Assembly: GCF_002105155.1 (NCBI RefSeq)
Contig: NW_019028986.1
Span: forward strand, 692,501-756,500
Direction: 5' to 3'
Length of the DNA stretch: 64,000 nucleotides
DNA from: Lobosporangium transversale
Lineage: Eukaryota; Mortierellomycota; Mortierellomycetes; Mortierellales; Mortierellaceae
Shown here: positions 12,306 to 24,861 of the stretch, in pieces
Numbering within the stretch: the first letter of the stretch is position 1
Layout: each line of letters starts with the position of its first letter
Position numbers and translations under genes: made by a program
Notes under the pieces: model-generated
Told to the model about the DNA's origin: nothing
Database searches by the model: none
The model's input: only the letters and a program-made list of their open reading frames with translations

Positions 12306-12561
12306 TTTTTTTTTTTTTTTAGGATGGGAATAAATGATGATGCTACAAAAAATGCAAGAAAGAAGAAAAGAACAAAGCACTTTGTCCTGAAGGAACAAAG
12401 TCAATAAAAATAAAAAAAAAACTTTTGTGGCCATCAAACCTGATGCAGCGAATCGCAATTTTTTTATTATCTTCCTTTGTTCAACCTTGGTGTCATCGCC
12501 AGTGTCAACAACATTGGCACAATTAGCATGTAAATGCCAATTGTTCATCTGCATAGAACTT

Positions 12562-13188
<627 letters not shown>

Positions 13189-13920
13189 GGTAGATGTCAT
13201 CAAGGGTCAAGCATACAATGCTTAACCTTGTTGGCATCGCTAAACTCCTTTGAGCCCCTTGCTCCTTAGAGGAGTGCCGCTTCAGCAATGTAGATCTGGT
13301 GGCTTGCTTCGGTAGTCGCAACACCATCCGCCTTCAGCGCGGCCGTGCCATTGCTTAGTCCAGCAATGGACCTTTCCATGCTCGGCTGCTGCTGTTGACC
13401 AAGCTGAGAGCTCCGCGTATGAAGTACCAGATTAGAGACCCTCAAGCTTCCCTTTCGTTGAGGTCATCGGGAATACCATCGGAGAGCTTCAGGTATAGCT
13501 CATAAGCGATGAATGCCCTCAAGATGTATCGGACAATGGGGTCTTTTGGGTCGTGGTTGCAGATCGGCTCCTTAGACTGGTCATACGTCTTGATCCCCGC
13601 AAACACGGCCGAGCAAACTGAAGCAAAGCCTTGTTTGCTTCCTCCACCTTATGGTAAACAGCCATAGACTGTTTAGCGCTGTCACCGTGGCCTTACCATA
13701 CATGAAGTGCAAAAAAGACCCCGCTGTTTGCTCATCCAACATGAGGTCCATGACAAAATGTTTACCAATCATGCTCTCCTTCTCTGCGGCTGTGAGGCGG
13801 TATTAGGATAACATGCTTACAAAATCGAAGCCTCGCCACGGCCACTTCACACCCTACTTCGATGCTTTGAATAGTCGCTTGTCGTCCGCGGCCGTCCTTG
13901 CCTTGCATCAAGGCTTCTGC

Positions 13921-13951
<31 letters not shown>

Positions 13952-14029
13952 CGGTAGCTAGGAGGAACGATCTCTTCGCACGGCGTCTCTCCAGGTCTCT
14001 CCAGTGGTCCTCTACTTATTTCCCGATCT
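13189..14029 (-). repeat. Large inverted repeat, left arm (841 bp)
   Basis: Near-identical reverse complement of 16118-16962. The outer edge is the block GGTAGATGTCAT; the inner edge is TCCCGATCT. Both arms carry a homopolymer at the same internal point: 27 T here (13921-13947) and 31 A on the right (16200-16230). The spacer is about 2.09 kb. By eye the arms differ at only scattered positions, so the duplication is recent or kept alike by gene conversion. Confidence 0.85.
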
Positions 14030-14216
14030 CCTTTAAGCTGCGCCTCAGCGTTCTTTTAGTTCTGGACGTTACTCTTGAGTCCTCTAAAAGAACCGTAATT
14101 GCCTCCTCTGTTTCTTTTTGGTTCGTCTGAAATTTCTCAATAAATGATTGGATCAACAAGTCAGCTGAATTCAAGGCCCAGTTAAAGTGGGACGTTTCCG
14201 GTTGTTGAGATGTCAT
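13189..14216 (-). pseudogene. Degenerate repeat-family gene, left copy
   Basis: Reading leftward from an ATG at 14216, 66 codons (starting MTSQQPETSHFNW) end in TAA at 14016-14018. The right copy has GAA at this point, so the stop is a nonsense change. Further on, frames shift repeatedly; recognisable pieces include KHFVMDLMLDEQTAG and LPKQATRSTLLKR. The same pieces occur in the plus-strand copy at 16118-16962. A paralogous piece (KEAITLLLEDPKV) lies at about 15390. I do not recognise the family. It is likely a dead multi-copy host gene or part of a transposon. Confidence 0.5.
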
Positions 14217-14816
14217 GTTGAGTATAAGGAAGATACAGATGGATGGTTTAAGTGATAGGCTTTTTCAATCATAGACGATTTAAGAATAGACGATTTGAGA
14301 TAGAGAAAAGACGATTTGAAAAAAAAGTTCTGCGCTACATAATAAATAGAGCAAATGTGGCGCAGCTCTAAAGCTGTAGACTAAACATCAAATGAGTTGC
14401 GCTGTCATGAATGTTTTTTCATTTTTTTTGAAAAATCTCATTATTCGCAGCTATGCAAATACTGAATCCTCTCGCTATAAATGCCCTCCATATTCATAGA
14501 ATATTCTCGAATACCATGTTAAAAAAAAAAAAAAAGGAAGGCCCAAGCTCAAGCTCATGTGAAAATGACGAGTATATATTCTCGTTGGTGATTTTATCTC
14601 TCTCCATCCTTCACCTTTCTTCTTTATCGTCTTTCCTCATGCTTTTCTGGACTTGAGTTCTCTCCCAAGGTAAGGTACCTACCGAAGTTGTTGTCATGCC
14701 GGGGGACAATTGGGGTATTCGCTGCAGTGACTTCCATCACCCACCTACTGTAGTTGTCCCACTAAACGAAGCCAGATGCATTTATTTCTAGAGTCTTTGC
14801 GTGTCCCAACTGGTCA

Positions 14817-15009
14817 GGCAATTATAGTGGTGCATCCATTTTGCCCTGGTGCGATAGCAGCTGTTCTGGCAGGTGCTTTACCTTGAGAAACGCGTGAGGA
14901 AGGGTTGGTGGCAAAAAAATGATTTGAGTGTGATATAAATATATAGTGTGATGTATGACTGATGGGCGACTTCATCTGAAATCATTTTTGTAATATTCAT
15001 ATCACTTAA

Positions 15010-15043
<34 letters not shown>

Positions 15044-15345
15044 ACTTGCATGTTTCTGACTCTTTCTTCCTTTTCCAACAGCCTTTGGCATCCTGCTCAA
15101 AGCTTCCGTTGGCCACTTTCCTTCAAGCCCTGCCATCCATGTCCTTGCTCAGCGCCCACAGTATCCGCCCGTCCCTGCCTTGGTTTGCTTCGATGTTTCT
15201 GAGGTTTATTGGCAGTTGCGGCAGGTATGCAGATTGGTCTCTTTTCCTGACATCGAGCTTAATCCTCCTCACCAATTTCCTCGACTATGCCTCAGTTCTC
15301 TCTTGGGGTTGGGCTTCATTTTCGGGTCTTCTAATGGGTTCGTGA
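14817..15345 (-). repeat. Second, older inverted repeat, left arm
   Basis: Approximate reverse complement of 17440-17868, with visible substitutions and small gaps. Shared blocks include GGCAGGTGCTTTACCTTGAG, the sequence around CTGATGGGCGACTTCAT, and TTGCATGTTTCTGACTC. It lies in the spacer of the younger 841-bp inverted repeat, so the structure is nested. Part of it (about 15160-15260) is also inverted relative to 15500-15600. Edges are approximate. Confidence 0.6.
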
Positions 15346-15373
15346 AGCTTCTTCTGTTTCTCTTTTATTCGTA

Positions 15374-15575
15374 TGAAATGTATGAGCAAACAAAAGAAGC
15401 TATCACGTTACTATTAGAAGATCCAAAAGTGAAGCTCAATGTCAAACGAAGAGTGAGGCACAGTCCTAAGGAAAATGGTGAAAAGATAGACGGCCACCGG
15501 AGAGTCATCGATGAAGCTCGACGCCAGAAAAAGAGACCCATCCGCATGCCTGCCGCAGCTGCCAACAAGTTTTAG
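15374..15575 (+). pseudogene. Repeat-family fragment, third copy
   Basis: A plus-strand frame containing EMYEQTKEAITLLLEDPKV and then a basic stretch ending in AAAANKF and a stop. It resembles the QTNQKETEEAITVLLEDS stretch of the left copy (minus strand, near 14110) at many positions, so it is a diverged relative of the same family. The sequence from about 15506 also matches 17432-17560 in direct orientation. Fragment only, function unknown. Confidence 0.4.
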
Positions 15576-15876
15576 AAATGTCGAAACAAGTCAAGGCAAG
15601 CACAGGTGGATGCTGTAGATGCTGAACGAGGAAACAAGTAGTAGGGTGGACTCAGCGGCGCCAAGAATGTTTACCGGTCCAAGTCTGGTCTTGCCTGAGG
15701 CGATATTGAGGGTTGCGGTGCCTTTACTGTCTACGCCGGACCAACCAGCAAACAGACAGTGACTGTTGACTCCAATACCGACTGGGATATTCGCCTCGGC
15801 TTTGTTCTGCCATGTTCATGAAGGACGTCAAGGTGTTTAGGAATGCCATATTATGGTAAGCTACTGTTGTGAAGAA

Positions 15877-15914
<38 letters not shown>

Positions 15915-16117
15915 TACACATTTATCAGGCGTATAGCTGATATGGCTTATTTTGTTCTGTATCGTAAAAAAAAATCCAGTTCGCCCTAAAGGCCTTAATG
16001 GATGGGAGAGCCGTGACACATTATACGCGAAGCACTCAGCTTCCTCAATACCAAATCCCCATGCGCGAAGAGGCTCATCATAGGACTTATCGAAGGCGGT
16101 GCAGCCATTACCGAGAC
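15576..16117. other. Spacer between repeat copies
   Basis: Continuation of the repeat-derived DNA, with a 31-T run at about 15879-15909. No gene recognised. Confidence 0.4.
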
Positions 16118-16195
16118 AGATCGGGAAAGAAGTAGAGGACCACTGGAGAGACTTGGAGAGACGCCGTGCGAAGAGATCGTTCCTCCTAGCTACCG

Positions 16196-16231
<36 letters not shown>

Positions 16232-16962
16232 CAGAAGCCTTGATGCAAGGCAAGGACGGCCGCGGACGACAAGCGACTATTCAAAGCATCGAAGTAGGGT
16301 GTGAAGTGGCCGTGGCGAGGCTTCGATTTTGTAAGCATGTTATCCTAATACCGCCTCACAGCCGCAGAGAAGGAGAGCATGATTGGTAAACATTTTGTCA
16401 TGGACCTCATGTTGGATGAGCAAACAGCGGGGTCTTTTTTGCACTTCATGTATGGTAAGGCCACGGTGACAGCGCTAAACAGTCTATGGCTGTTTACCAT
16501 AAGGTGGAGGAAGCAAACAAGGCTTTGCTTCAGTTTGCTCGGCCGTGTTTGCGGGGATCAAGACGTATGACCAGTCTAAGGAGCCGATCTGCAACCACGA
16601 CCCAAAAGACCCCATTGTCCGATACATCTTGAGGGCATTCATCGCTTATGAGCTATACCTGAAGCTCTCCGATGGTATTCCCGATGACCTCAACGAAAGG
16701 GAAGCTTGAGGGTCTCTAATCTGGTACTTCATACGCGGAGCTCTCAGCTTGGTCAACATCAGCAGCCGAGCATGGAAAGGTCCATTGCTGGACTAAGCAA
16801 TGGCACGGCCGCGCTGAAGGCGGATGGTGTTGCGACTACCGAAGCAAGCCACCAGATCTACATTGCTGAAGCGGCACTCCTCTAAGGAGCAAGGGGCTCA
16901 AAGGAGTTTAGCGATGCCAACAAGGTTAAGCATTGTATGCTTGACCCTTGATGACATCTACC
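16118..16962 (+). repeat. Large inverted repeat, right arm (845 bp)
   Basis: Reverse complement of 13189-14029, with a 31-A run at 16200-16230. The sequence beyond 16962 (cagcagccgaac) is unrelated to that beyond the left arm, which fixes the outer boundary. Confidence 0.85.
16118..16962 (+). pseudogene. Degenerate repeat-family gene, right copy
   Basis: Same protein pieces as the left copy, in plus orientation: KEVEDHWRDLERRRAKRS, a poly-Lys stretch from the A31 run, KHFVMDLMLDEQTAG, then in another frame EPICNHDPKDPIVRYILRAF, then LPKQATRSTLLKR. Passing from one piece to the next needs frame changes and crosses stop codons, so the copy is non-functional unless these points are introns. It keeps GAA where the left copy has a stop. 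Family not recognised. Confidence 0.5.
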
Positions 16963-17439
16963 AGCAGCCGAACCCCCTGCACCATATAGATAGACATAGC
17001 GCACGCGATGACTTAGAATACTACTGGTGTGGCACAGACGATATCATACAGTTATATGAGACGTCGTCTGACCTGAAAATAAAGACCCTTCTCTTTGTCC
17101 TATTGAACTTTAGTTCGTATTACATAGTAAGTTTATATCAATTAGATTAAAACAAATGATAGGACTGACAAGTCCTCAGTAGCCTTTGCTTAGCTGAAGT
17201 ATGAGAGTTTTGCCTATCGAGATGCTATGGTGAAGATAGAGGAGATGCAGATAGAAGATTTGAACGATAGACGGTCTATGTATACAGTAGATAATTTGAG
17301 AAGAAAAAAGACTAGAAAACCAATCCTAAAAAATGATGATGCTCACCTCAGCGCTTCTTGGTTTAAGCAAGATCTCTATCTAAAGCAATAGGCCGTTGGA
17401 ATTCTTTTACCCACTGGTGCGCAGCATGGGCCATGCTCT

Positions 17440-17868
17440 GGCTCGTACTATCGCCAGATGTCAGGAAAAGAGATCCATCTGCATGCCTGCCACAGCTGCC
17501 GATACACAGAAACGTCGAAACAAACCAAAGCAGGGACAGATGGGTTCTGTAGACACTGAACAAGACACAGGCAGTGTGGCTCGAAGGAAAGTTACCAACG
17601 AAAGCTTTGAACAGGGTACCAAAGGCTGTTGGAAAAAGAAGAAAGAGTCAGAAACATGCAAGTTTGTTTTTTTTTTTTTTTTGTTTTTTTTTAGTGATAT
17701 GAATGAATATTTCAGAAATGATTTCACATGAAGTCGCCCATCAGTCATACATATTTATATATCATTTTTTGCCGCCAACCCCTCCTCACGCGTTTCTCAA
17801 GGTAAAGCACCTGCCAGAATAGCTGTTATCGAACCAGAGCAAAATGGATGCTTCACTATAATTGCCCG
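17440..17868 (+). repeat. Second, older inverted repeat, right arm
   Basis: Diverged reverse complement of about 14817-15345. It includes a plus-strand open frame from 17396 whose start (CQEKRSICMPATAAD) resembles the direct relative at 15530. Edges are approximate. Confidence 0.55.
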
Positions 17869-18548
17869 CTCGCTAACCAACAGTTAATGCACCAATAGAA
17901 GCCAGACGCATTTGTTCCTAGAGTCTTTGCATGGTCACTTGCCCCTCGTAGGCACAGCGCAAAAAGTAACTTTTATCTATAACATGCTCTTTTTTTTTCA
18001 AGAAAAAAGCTCTTCTAGATCACGCTGGCTTTACTTTATACATTTACATCAAAATTTTACATGTCGCATAGACCCGTCTGCAGTATTCTTAATCATTATT
18101 GATAAAAGGACCAGTGGATATATAAAATGCTGTTTAGAAGCATAAACTTTAGTCCTCCTAGCAGATCATTAGAGGATCTGCTAATAATGGTACCCGAACC
18201 AGCATTTGTGATGAGTAGTAACACATCAATTCTCATTGGAATTATCTGAGGCATGGAGGATGTCTCGCCTGTATTATCTAAAATAAATATCCTCTCTAAA
18301 TGAGTACTGTAGGCGATTGATGGTCGAAAAAGTTCATGCCATTTGGGTATTAACATTTGGGCACTTTGATGAGTGCTCCTCTTTGTCTTTATAGTCACAG
18401 TTGCCCTGTGGGCTTTACATGTTTGACTTCTGGTTCTGGACAATCATCATCATTTGCCACATATGGAGAAATGCGTTTGAGACATATAGCAGGCTTTTAT
18501 ATCTACTTGTGGAATATAAACCAAAATGAGAAGAAAAAAAAGAATAGT
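17869..18548. other. Repeat-derived or intergenic DNA downstream of UBA1
   Basis: Contains a block (GAAGCCAGACGCATTTGTTC and the AGAGTCTTTGC that follows, about 17900-17930) also present in direct orientation at about 14770. The repeat graveyard therefore extends to at least 17.93 kb. A 115-codon minus-strand frame at 18096-18443 has no recognised family. The region should also include the UBA1 3' end. Confidence 0.4.
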
Positions 18549-20898
18549 CTAACGGAACCTGACAACGACGTAAGGGACCTCAACGTCCTGCTTATTACGA
18601 TCGTAGCAGACTACCTCAACTGTGTGCGCCTTGACATGAGGAGGCGTAGACTTCTTAGAAACTGTCTCGACTAGCTTAGAGAAGGGCATGGTCAAGCGTT
18701 CTTCCCTCTTGTCTTTAGGCATAAACGACGTGTACAACATACTCACGCCTGCAGAGACCATTGCAATATCGAGCTCATGCTTTTCCTTGAAGTAGTTGAG
18801 GAACTCCCGCAGTGTCAAATCCTCATTGATCTCAAAGCGATCCCACAACGTAAACTCAGTCTCATGGTATTTGAACTTGGGTGCAGCAATGGGTTCAGAG
18901 AAGCCAAAGAATGGTAGTGCCAAGTTAACAAATCCATTTTTGTAATCATCAATCTTGGTGCGGTTATCGATCAACTTGTACAATTCCAAGCAAACTAGGC
19001 CTGTCACCATGGCTGTGGTCGTGGCAATAGCAGGAATGATACGACCTGCAATAAACTTGGTACGATGTTTATCTGCAGGCGTAATGCCATAGTTCGCTGC
19101 ACGCAAATTCGACGTTGCAGTGATGAAATCAATATGGAAGTTGGTATCATCATCCTTCTCAAACTCAACGGGATGGAGACGGTATCCAGCCAAGGTAGAT
19201 GGTGCAGGCAAGGTATCAATCAGCTTTTGAAGCTCAGCCTGGTCACTCTCTTCCGTTGGCATGTTTTCATTCTCATTCACCTGGATTTTGACACCCGACT
19301 TGGGCTTGAACTCAGGAACAACCAAAGTCGAAAGAGCCTGGCGGAAAACTTCAGGATTGGTCTCGCCCTTTAAGCCATAATTGAAAGCATGAAGGTTGGC
19401 AGCTGCGATAATGAACTCCAAGTGGCTAGGATCATCAATGTTGAACTCCAGAGGGGTAGGGGCGCGCTTAGGAGCACTCCAGAAAAGAGTCCCTGACGAA
19501 GTGACAGAGTCCTTGGGGAAGTTGAATAAGAGTTGCTGAATGTTGTTGTTGAACTGTTCCTCAAACTGGAGGCGGGCCCAGGTGATGCACTCCTCAAAGG
19601 TCAAGGGTTTATTGGTTACAAGGTATTTTTGAATAGTCTTCAGAGTCTCAGTGCTGTTGCCACGATCCTTCAACAAGCCCTCAATGTAGTTAGGTTGACT
19701 AAGATAGAGGTTAACATTTTCAGCAGGCTGCTTGAAGAATCCTTCGAAGGCATCACGAGCCCACTGAATAGTGTGCTCGATAGCGTTGGGGAAGTTCTTG
19801 AGCGTGCACAGAGGGATCGAGGTCTCTGGTGGATCTTGAGAAGAAGAATAGGACTCTGTAACAAATGGAACAACCACTTGCACATTACCTTTGGTACCGA
19901 GTGTACCAGATTCCAAGAGAGACTTGCGAAAGTAGACGCAGCGTCTGTCCATGTATTTACGTGCATCAAGGTTGTCAAGGGCATTCGTAACACCATCAAG
20001 ATTGGCAAAGAAATCATCGCCGTAGACCTTCTCACTGTCAACGCCCACACGCTCCTCATAAGCTTGGACATGGCCCACCGTAGCAGGGTTCATTTTGGCA
20101 ATAGCCTCAGCGGCCGAGCGAGACTTCAACTTGCCAACATCTGCTGGACGGAACAGGAACTGACGGTTCAGATTACTCTTTTCAATAGTGTCCATGTCAG
20201 TAACATGAATCATGCCCTTAGGTCCAGTTCCAAGACCCATCATGGCCCAATTCTTAAGCATCTCGCATCCGATTGCTCCTGCTCCAACCAAGAACTCCCT
20301 AAAGTTTTCAATTCTTTCCTGGAATTCCTTGCCAAAGACAGCGATTTGGTTATCGTGGCGAGAGCCAATGGGTTGGCATGCCTCCTCGGTCAAGGTGATT
20401 GAAGTAGGCAAAGATTCAAGAGAGTCAAAATACATCCACTGATGGATGGGGCTGAACTTCCCTGTGCATGCCTTAAGAACTTCCTGAGCCACAGTTCCAC
20501 CAATAACAGCAACCATTGGTGATAAATCTCCAACAGCCTGGAAAGCAAGCTCTTGGATAAGCTTCTCATCTAGCTCAGTCTAATCAAGAATATCACAATA
20601 AATTACATTGGCTTAGTCTTTGCACCAATATGAACATGTTACTCTGCTCAATATGCAATTTCAATGACAAATAATATACCTTCTCTGGTGCCTTATCATT
20701 GATCTCATTGGCAAGGGCCCAAACCTGTTTAGCATCCTCAACATTCCTGGGACGTGGTTGACGACCATTCTTGGTAGTAAAAGAATGGAGTGCCTGGAAC
20801 CCGATGTGAAGTTGTGCAGGACGATCAAACTTTCCATAATCTGTGGTCAAGAACTCAGGCTTTTGCAAGGAATCCTTAAGACTAGCCTATTATTATTA

Positions 20899-20963
<65 letters not shown>

Positions 20964-22355
20964 AAGGCGCGATGTTAAGCAACATGTCCATTGAATGTTA
21001 ATTTTGAAATTTAAAAAGAGTAAAAATTATAACTTACAAAGTCAACTAGCTTAGGCATCTTGACCTGCTGGAAGAGGCCTCCACTGACATAGGTTCCCAA
21101 GCCAGATGTGTCACCAATAGAAAAGGTGTATGGGCCAAGCACCTTAATCTTCCTTGGTGCGCAGCCATTGAGTGCCTCCATACCAACCACCTCAACAAAC
21201 GTGACATGATCGCCATCCTCTAAACCATGACGCGTCTCATCCAAGCAGGTAACAATGCCCTCCTTATCTGATGAAATCTCAGCCACCATTCCAGAGAGTG
21301 CCTCTTCACCTGTAACGTCGACAACATGGAATGCTCTGCCGAAATCATTGAAGGCTGAAGCAAAGAGACCATGGATCTCGGCTGAAATGAAGTGGATTCC
21401 ATGGACATGTGTATACTCGTTGATCTCTAGTTGCTTTTCTAATGATGTCTCGGTCACAACCACGACCTGGCCAAGTGTGAATATGAATGGTGGTCAGATA
21501 ATTTGCTTACAATTCCTTAATACACAAAATACCGATAGTTTGTCCTCATAATACCTTGAATTGTGACAATTTGTCTGTAGTCAGCTCTCCTTCCAGAATA
21601 CGAACAGGCACATATGCATTCAGCTCTGCAAGGCGTGGCCTAGAGACAACATCGCGAGGCTGACCAACATCCTCTTTAGTTAGGAAGAACTATTCCATAA
21701 CAAATAGAAAAGTATTGTTGTTGAATAAACGGGAGTTGTCAGTATTCTTGTCGCCTCCATCTCTTTTGAGCTCAAAGATAAACTGAAGCTGATAATATTA
21801 TTTTTGATTTACCTGAGTTGACAAGTCAGAAAGTTGAACTGGGGCAGGGTCATAAAGTGTAACACTCTTAACACCAGCAAGGACAACGTTTTTGGCTGTG
21901 CAAAGCAATCGTTCCCATGACAAATCACATATTACCTGTTAGTAACACACATAAGCTTGCTTGGGTGTTATCAATAAGTATAACAATGACCATAAAACAG
22001 AGCATGAGTTACTTACCGATTTCGATTCCCAGACCCTTGAGACCGACAATCAAGATGTTAGATGTACCCATCTTCTTCATGGCCTCATGACCAAGAACAT
22101 ATCTAATGTATTCAAGCATTGATGAATGAGCATCATGTATAATGCGTATCATTCCATAGGGCCAAATGAACAAAGTGTAAAAAGCATATGTGAAGCTGCC
22201 ATGACTAGAAAGGTGATCCGCAGTCGTCGGGGTAATGTCCAAAAGAAAATGTGTGGCGTTCGATTGAGTTCCATGGAGCTGTGACTAGGCTATCGTACTT
22301 ACAATTGACGCGAGTAAAGACTCTCGTCGATGACATTTTCCTTTTCAACGTCCAT
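18549..22355 (-). CDS. UBA1: Ubiquitin-activating enzyme E1 (UBA1)
   Basis: Activates ubiquitin with ATP and loads it as a thioester on its catalytic cysteine for transfer to E2 enzymes; cytosolic and nuclear. Seven minus-strand exons join in frame: 22355-22303, 22102-22017, 21895-21813, 21689-21555, 21466-21038, 20886-20680, 20579-18549, giving 1007 aa (family about 1020-1060). The start [20 protein letters not shown] matches family N termini. Visible landmarks: inactive adenylation half ([19 protein letters not shown]), PRPRNVEDA, the active adenylation loop [14 protein letters not shown] near residues 429-442, the catalytic-Cys motif [15 protein letters not shown] with Cys about 589, and the ubiquitin-fold end [11 protein letters not shown]. 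All key motifs are intact, so the gene is presumably essential. The exon 6 acceptor is aataatag just beside a TTA microsatellite and a T25A9 tract. Confidence 0.96.
20932..20965. repeat. T25A9 tract and TTA array in a UBA1 intron
   Basis: A TTA/ATT triplet array at about 20889-20930 runs directly into 25 T and 9 A. The array directly abuts the exon 6 acceptor (20888-20887). Confidence 0.85.
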
Positions 22356-23270
22356 ACTGAATATGATTGAATTGAAGGGTTAAAAAAAAAAAAGTGAAAT
22401 AGAAGAAAAGAATTGACAAATGACAAATGACAAATGACAAGTGGGAAAGAAGAAAAAAGAACCATGGCATCTGTACGAAGTGAGGGATTTCTTATATCGA
22501 AAAATCGAAGTCACGCTCCTTCCAGAGAAATATTAAAATACGTATAATGATGACGGCGGTGCTAGCCTTGTTCGCTATACCAGCTAATACGTGGATATTC
22601 AGTGATGACCACGGACTCAAAGATCCTGGATAGGTACAATCAACCCTTCTGACACCGCATCTGAGACTTCACGAAGGCAAAAGAAAAAAGAAAGCAAGAA
22701 CAGCCAGGGAACCGAAGCAGTTCTTGACAGAGTAAAAGAGTAAAATAAAATGCGATCACACAGGGTTGTTTCCGCCATTGGGCTGAAAAAGCTTCCAAGC
22801 CTTCTTAAATATATTCCATCTTAGGAGCCAAGTCGGCTTCAGTAACCATTTTTCTCACACAAGTGCTCAATTGTCTGGCCTAGATCTCATTGGATCACGA
22901 GGATAGCAACGTGCATATCAACGAGTTTGAGAGCCCATACGCGTTATTTCAATACAGAAAAACCTAACAGTGTAGGACGTGGTTGATATACAACTACTTG
23001 AACCTAATATCGCGCTCCCTTTAGGAGCCAGGATCATCAATATCATGGACATTATGAGTCTCGATAATAACAAGTGGACTACGACAGGCAAGCGTTAAGC
23101 GCCTGCTCAGCCAACTGGGCCTATTGATGCAAAATATTGAAGGATATAGTGGACTAATGTATGTCGATCCACATACCGAAGTGTTTGATACGTTTCTATC
23201 AACACGTAATATGTAGTGCCTCGTTCACTGCGTGTAATTTGACAAGGCTCTACTGACAATGTCATAACTT
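22356..23270. other. Intergenic region upstream of UBA1
   Basis: Contains three to four copies of the 7-mer gacaaat at 22416-22440 near the UBA1 start. No gene recognised in the rest. Confidence 0.5.
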
Positions 23271-23840
23271 TTATTTGGATTGTTTCCTATTTTTAAACCA
23301 GGTTTCCGACTCCTTTTGACGAAGATCCCAAATTATCTTTTCATTTATGCTATTCTTCAAGGCTTCATCTGGGTTGGACATCTTTTTAAGCAAGTAGAGA
23401 ATGAACGAGTTGTCGGGCCCAAAGAGTAATGGCCATTCTTGTATACGACCTATCATTTGTAATCGAAACAAATACTGTAATATACCCGCTTGCATGGGAG
23501 GATCCATGTTTAAATCAATTTGTTGACAGAGTTCTTTGGCCGATGGGTCTTGTTTGGCTTGTGAGAACAAGAACTGGAGAGCCTTTTCATAATCTAGAAT
23601 CCCTGGTGGGCTAGAATCTAACTCCAGCTGAGCTGAGACTGTGTCTTTGGTACGAGGGTCAGATCTAATGCCAGTACCATTGCTGACACAAGTACTGCTC
23701 TCAGTACTACAGGTATTTGGCAACGACGGCATTGAAGGGCAATTGGATTCATCGTGACTATAAGGGTCATGGACTGCCTGAATGACGCCTGGGGAGCTAG
23801 AAGATGAGTTGTAAGCTTCTTTAAATGTTGTCTTGGACAT
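23271..23840 (-). CDS. Hypothetical protein, 189 aa
   Basis: A single uninterrupted minus-strand frame with a clear ATG (MSKTTFKEAYNSS). The N-terminal half is rich in Ser, Pro, Thr and Cys and probably disordered. The C-terminal half (about residues 83-186) looks like a folded helical region with conserved-looking Leu, Trp and Phe, including GILQYLFRLQMIGRIQEWP and a charged tail. I do not recognise the family. No signal peptide or membrane segment is visible. It lies tail-to-head upstream of UBA1 on the same strand. The composition argues for a real gene. Confidence 0.55.
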   Translation of the reverse strand: MSKTTFKEAYNSSSSSPGVIQAVHDPYSHDESNCPSMPSLPNTCSTESSTCVSNGTGIRSDPRTKDTVSAQLELDSSPPGILDYEKALQFLFSQAKQDPSAKELCQQIDLNMDPPMQAGILQYLFRLQMIGRIQEWPLLFGPDNSFILYLLKKMSNPDEALKNSINEKIIWDLRQKESETWFKNRKQSK

Positions 23841-24315
23841 TTTTTTTTCCCTTGAAAGGGGCGATTGTTGTTTAGGGATTGAGAATTAAGGAGAGTAAGA
23901 GGATAGACTAGACTATATTTATGGGACAAGCGAAAACACGCCTACAATGGCGTTCTAGAGTCCTCTATATAAATGTTTGCGGAAAAACCAAGTGTGGACA
24001 TAGCAAGCATGAGAAAGCATTGGAAACAGGAAGGCAGATCCATTCAAGAGCTATCTTTACAAAGATATGGTGGGGCTATTACATCTTTTGATCTGTGGCA
24101 TTGTAAGCTTTTTTACTAATACTTTACTTTTTCCTATAGTCGAGGATGTAGGCAAAGTCGCATGACTATGTAATTTCAACAAAGATCTTGGTAATAACAC
24201 CGACAAAAAAAACTGAAACCTCATTCAAGGACAAAGACCTACCTTTCTTGGATAGGGAAATTTATTAAAGAAGGGACAAAGAGATGACCACTGCACTTAT
24301 CCAATATTTCCCATG

Positions 24316-24349
<34 letters not shown>

Positions 24350-24812
24350 GAGGTTCATTTCCATGAGGTAATGGGAATAAAATCCCCTTGAAAGAGAGCA
24401 TCCTGATTTGTTCTCACTCTGATTGCGTGTATTCCAGTTCATTCTGGTGAAGAGATCAAGTGCGGACCCTTTCTCATCGTCTATTTAAATTATAATATAA
24501 AAATATATTGAAACGGGAATCGCCACTATACACAAACATCATTTTTGTACATGAAGTGTTTGTACCTGTCTCAACGGTCATTTGTACAGATGCTAGTTTA
24601 TATTCCAGTCCATACCCTACAATGCCAGAGCCCTCGAAGTGATGCACTTACCCGTTGTTGTGGGTTAGAATTGCGTAAATGGTGTACCAACCAAAGAGTG
24701 ATATCCAAAAGTCCAAGGGATAGCAGGAACACAGTGATCTAATTAAGAGAGTTGTTCAACGTCCTCACTTTCCATTCACTGTGTACATCCTCATGCTCCC
24801 ATGCATCTCTCT

Positions 24813-24861
<49 letters not shown>

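Noticed and set aside
19533-20402. A 289-codon plus-strand frame
   Set aside because: It is the antisense shadow of the UBA1 last exon.
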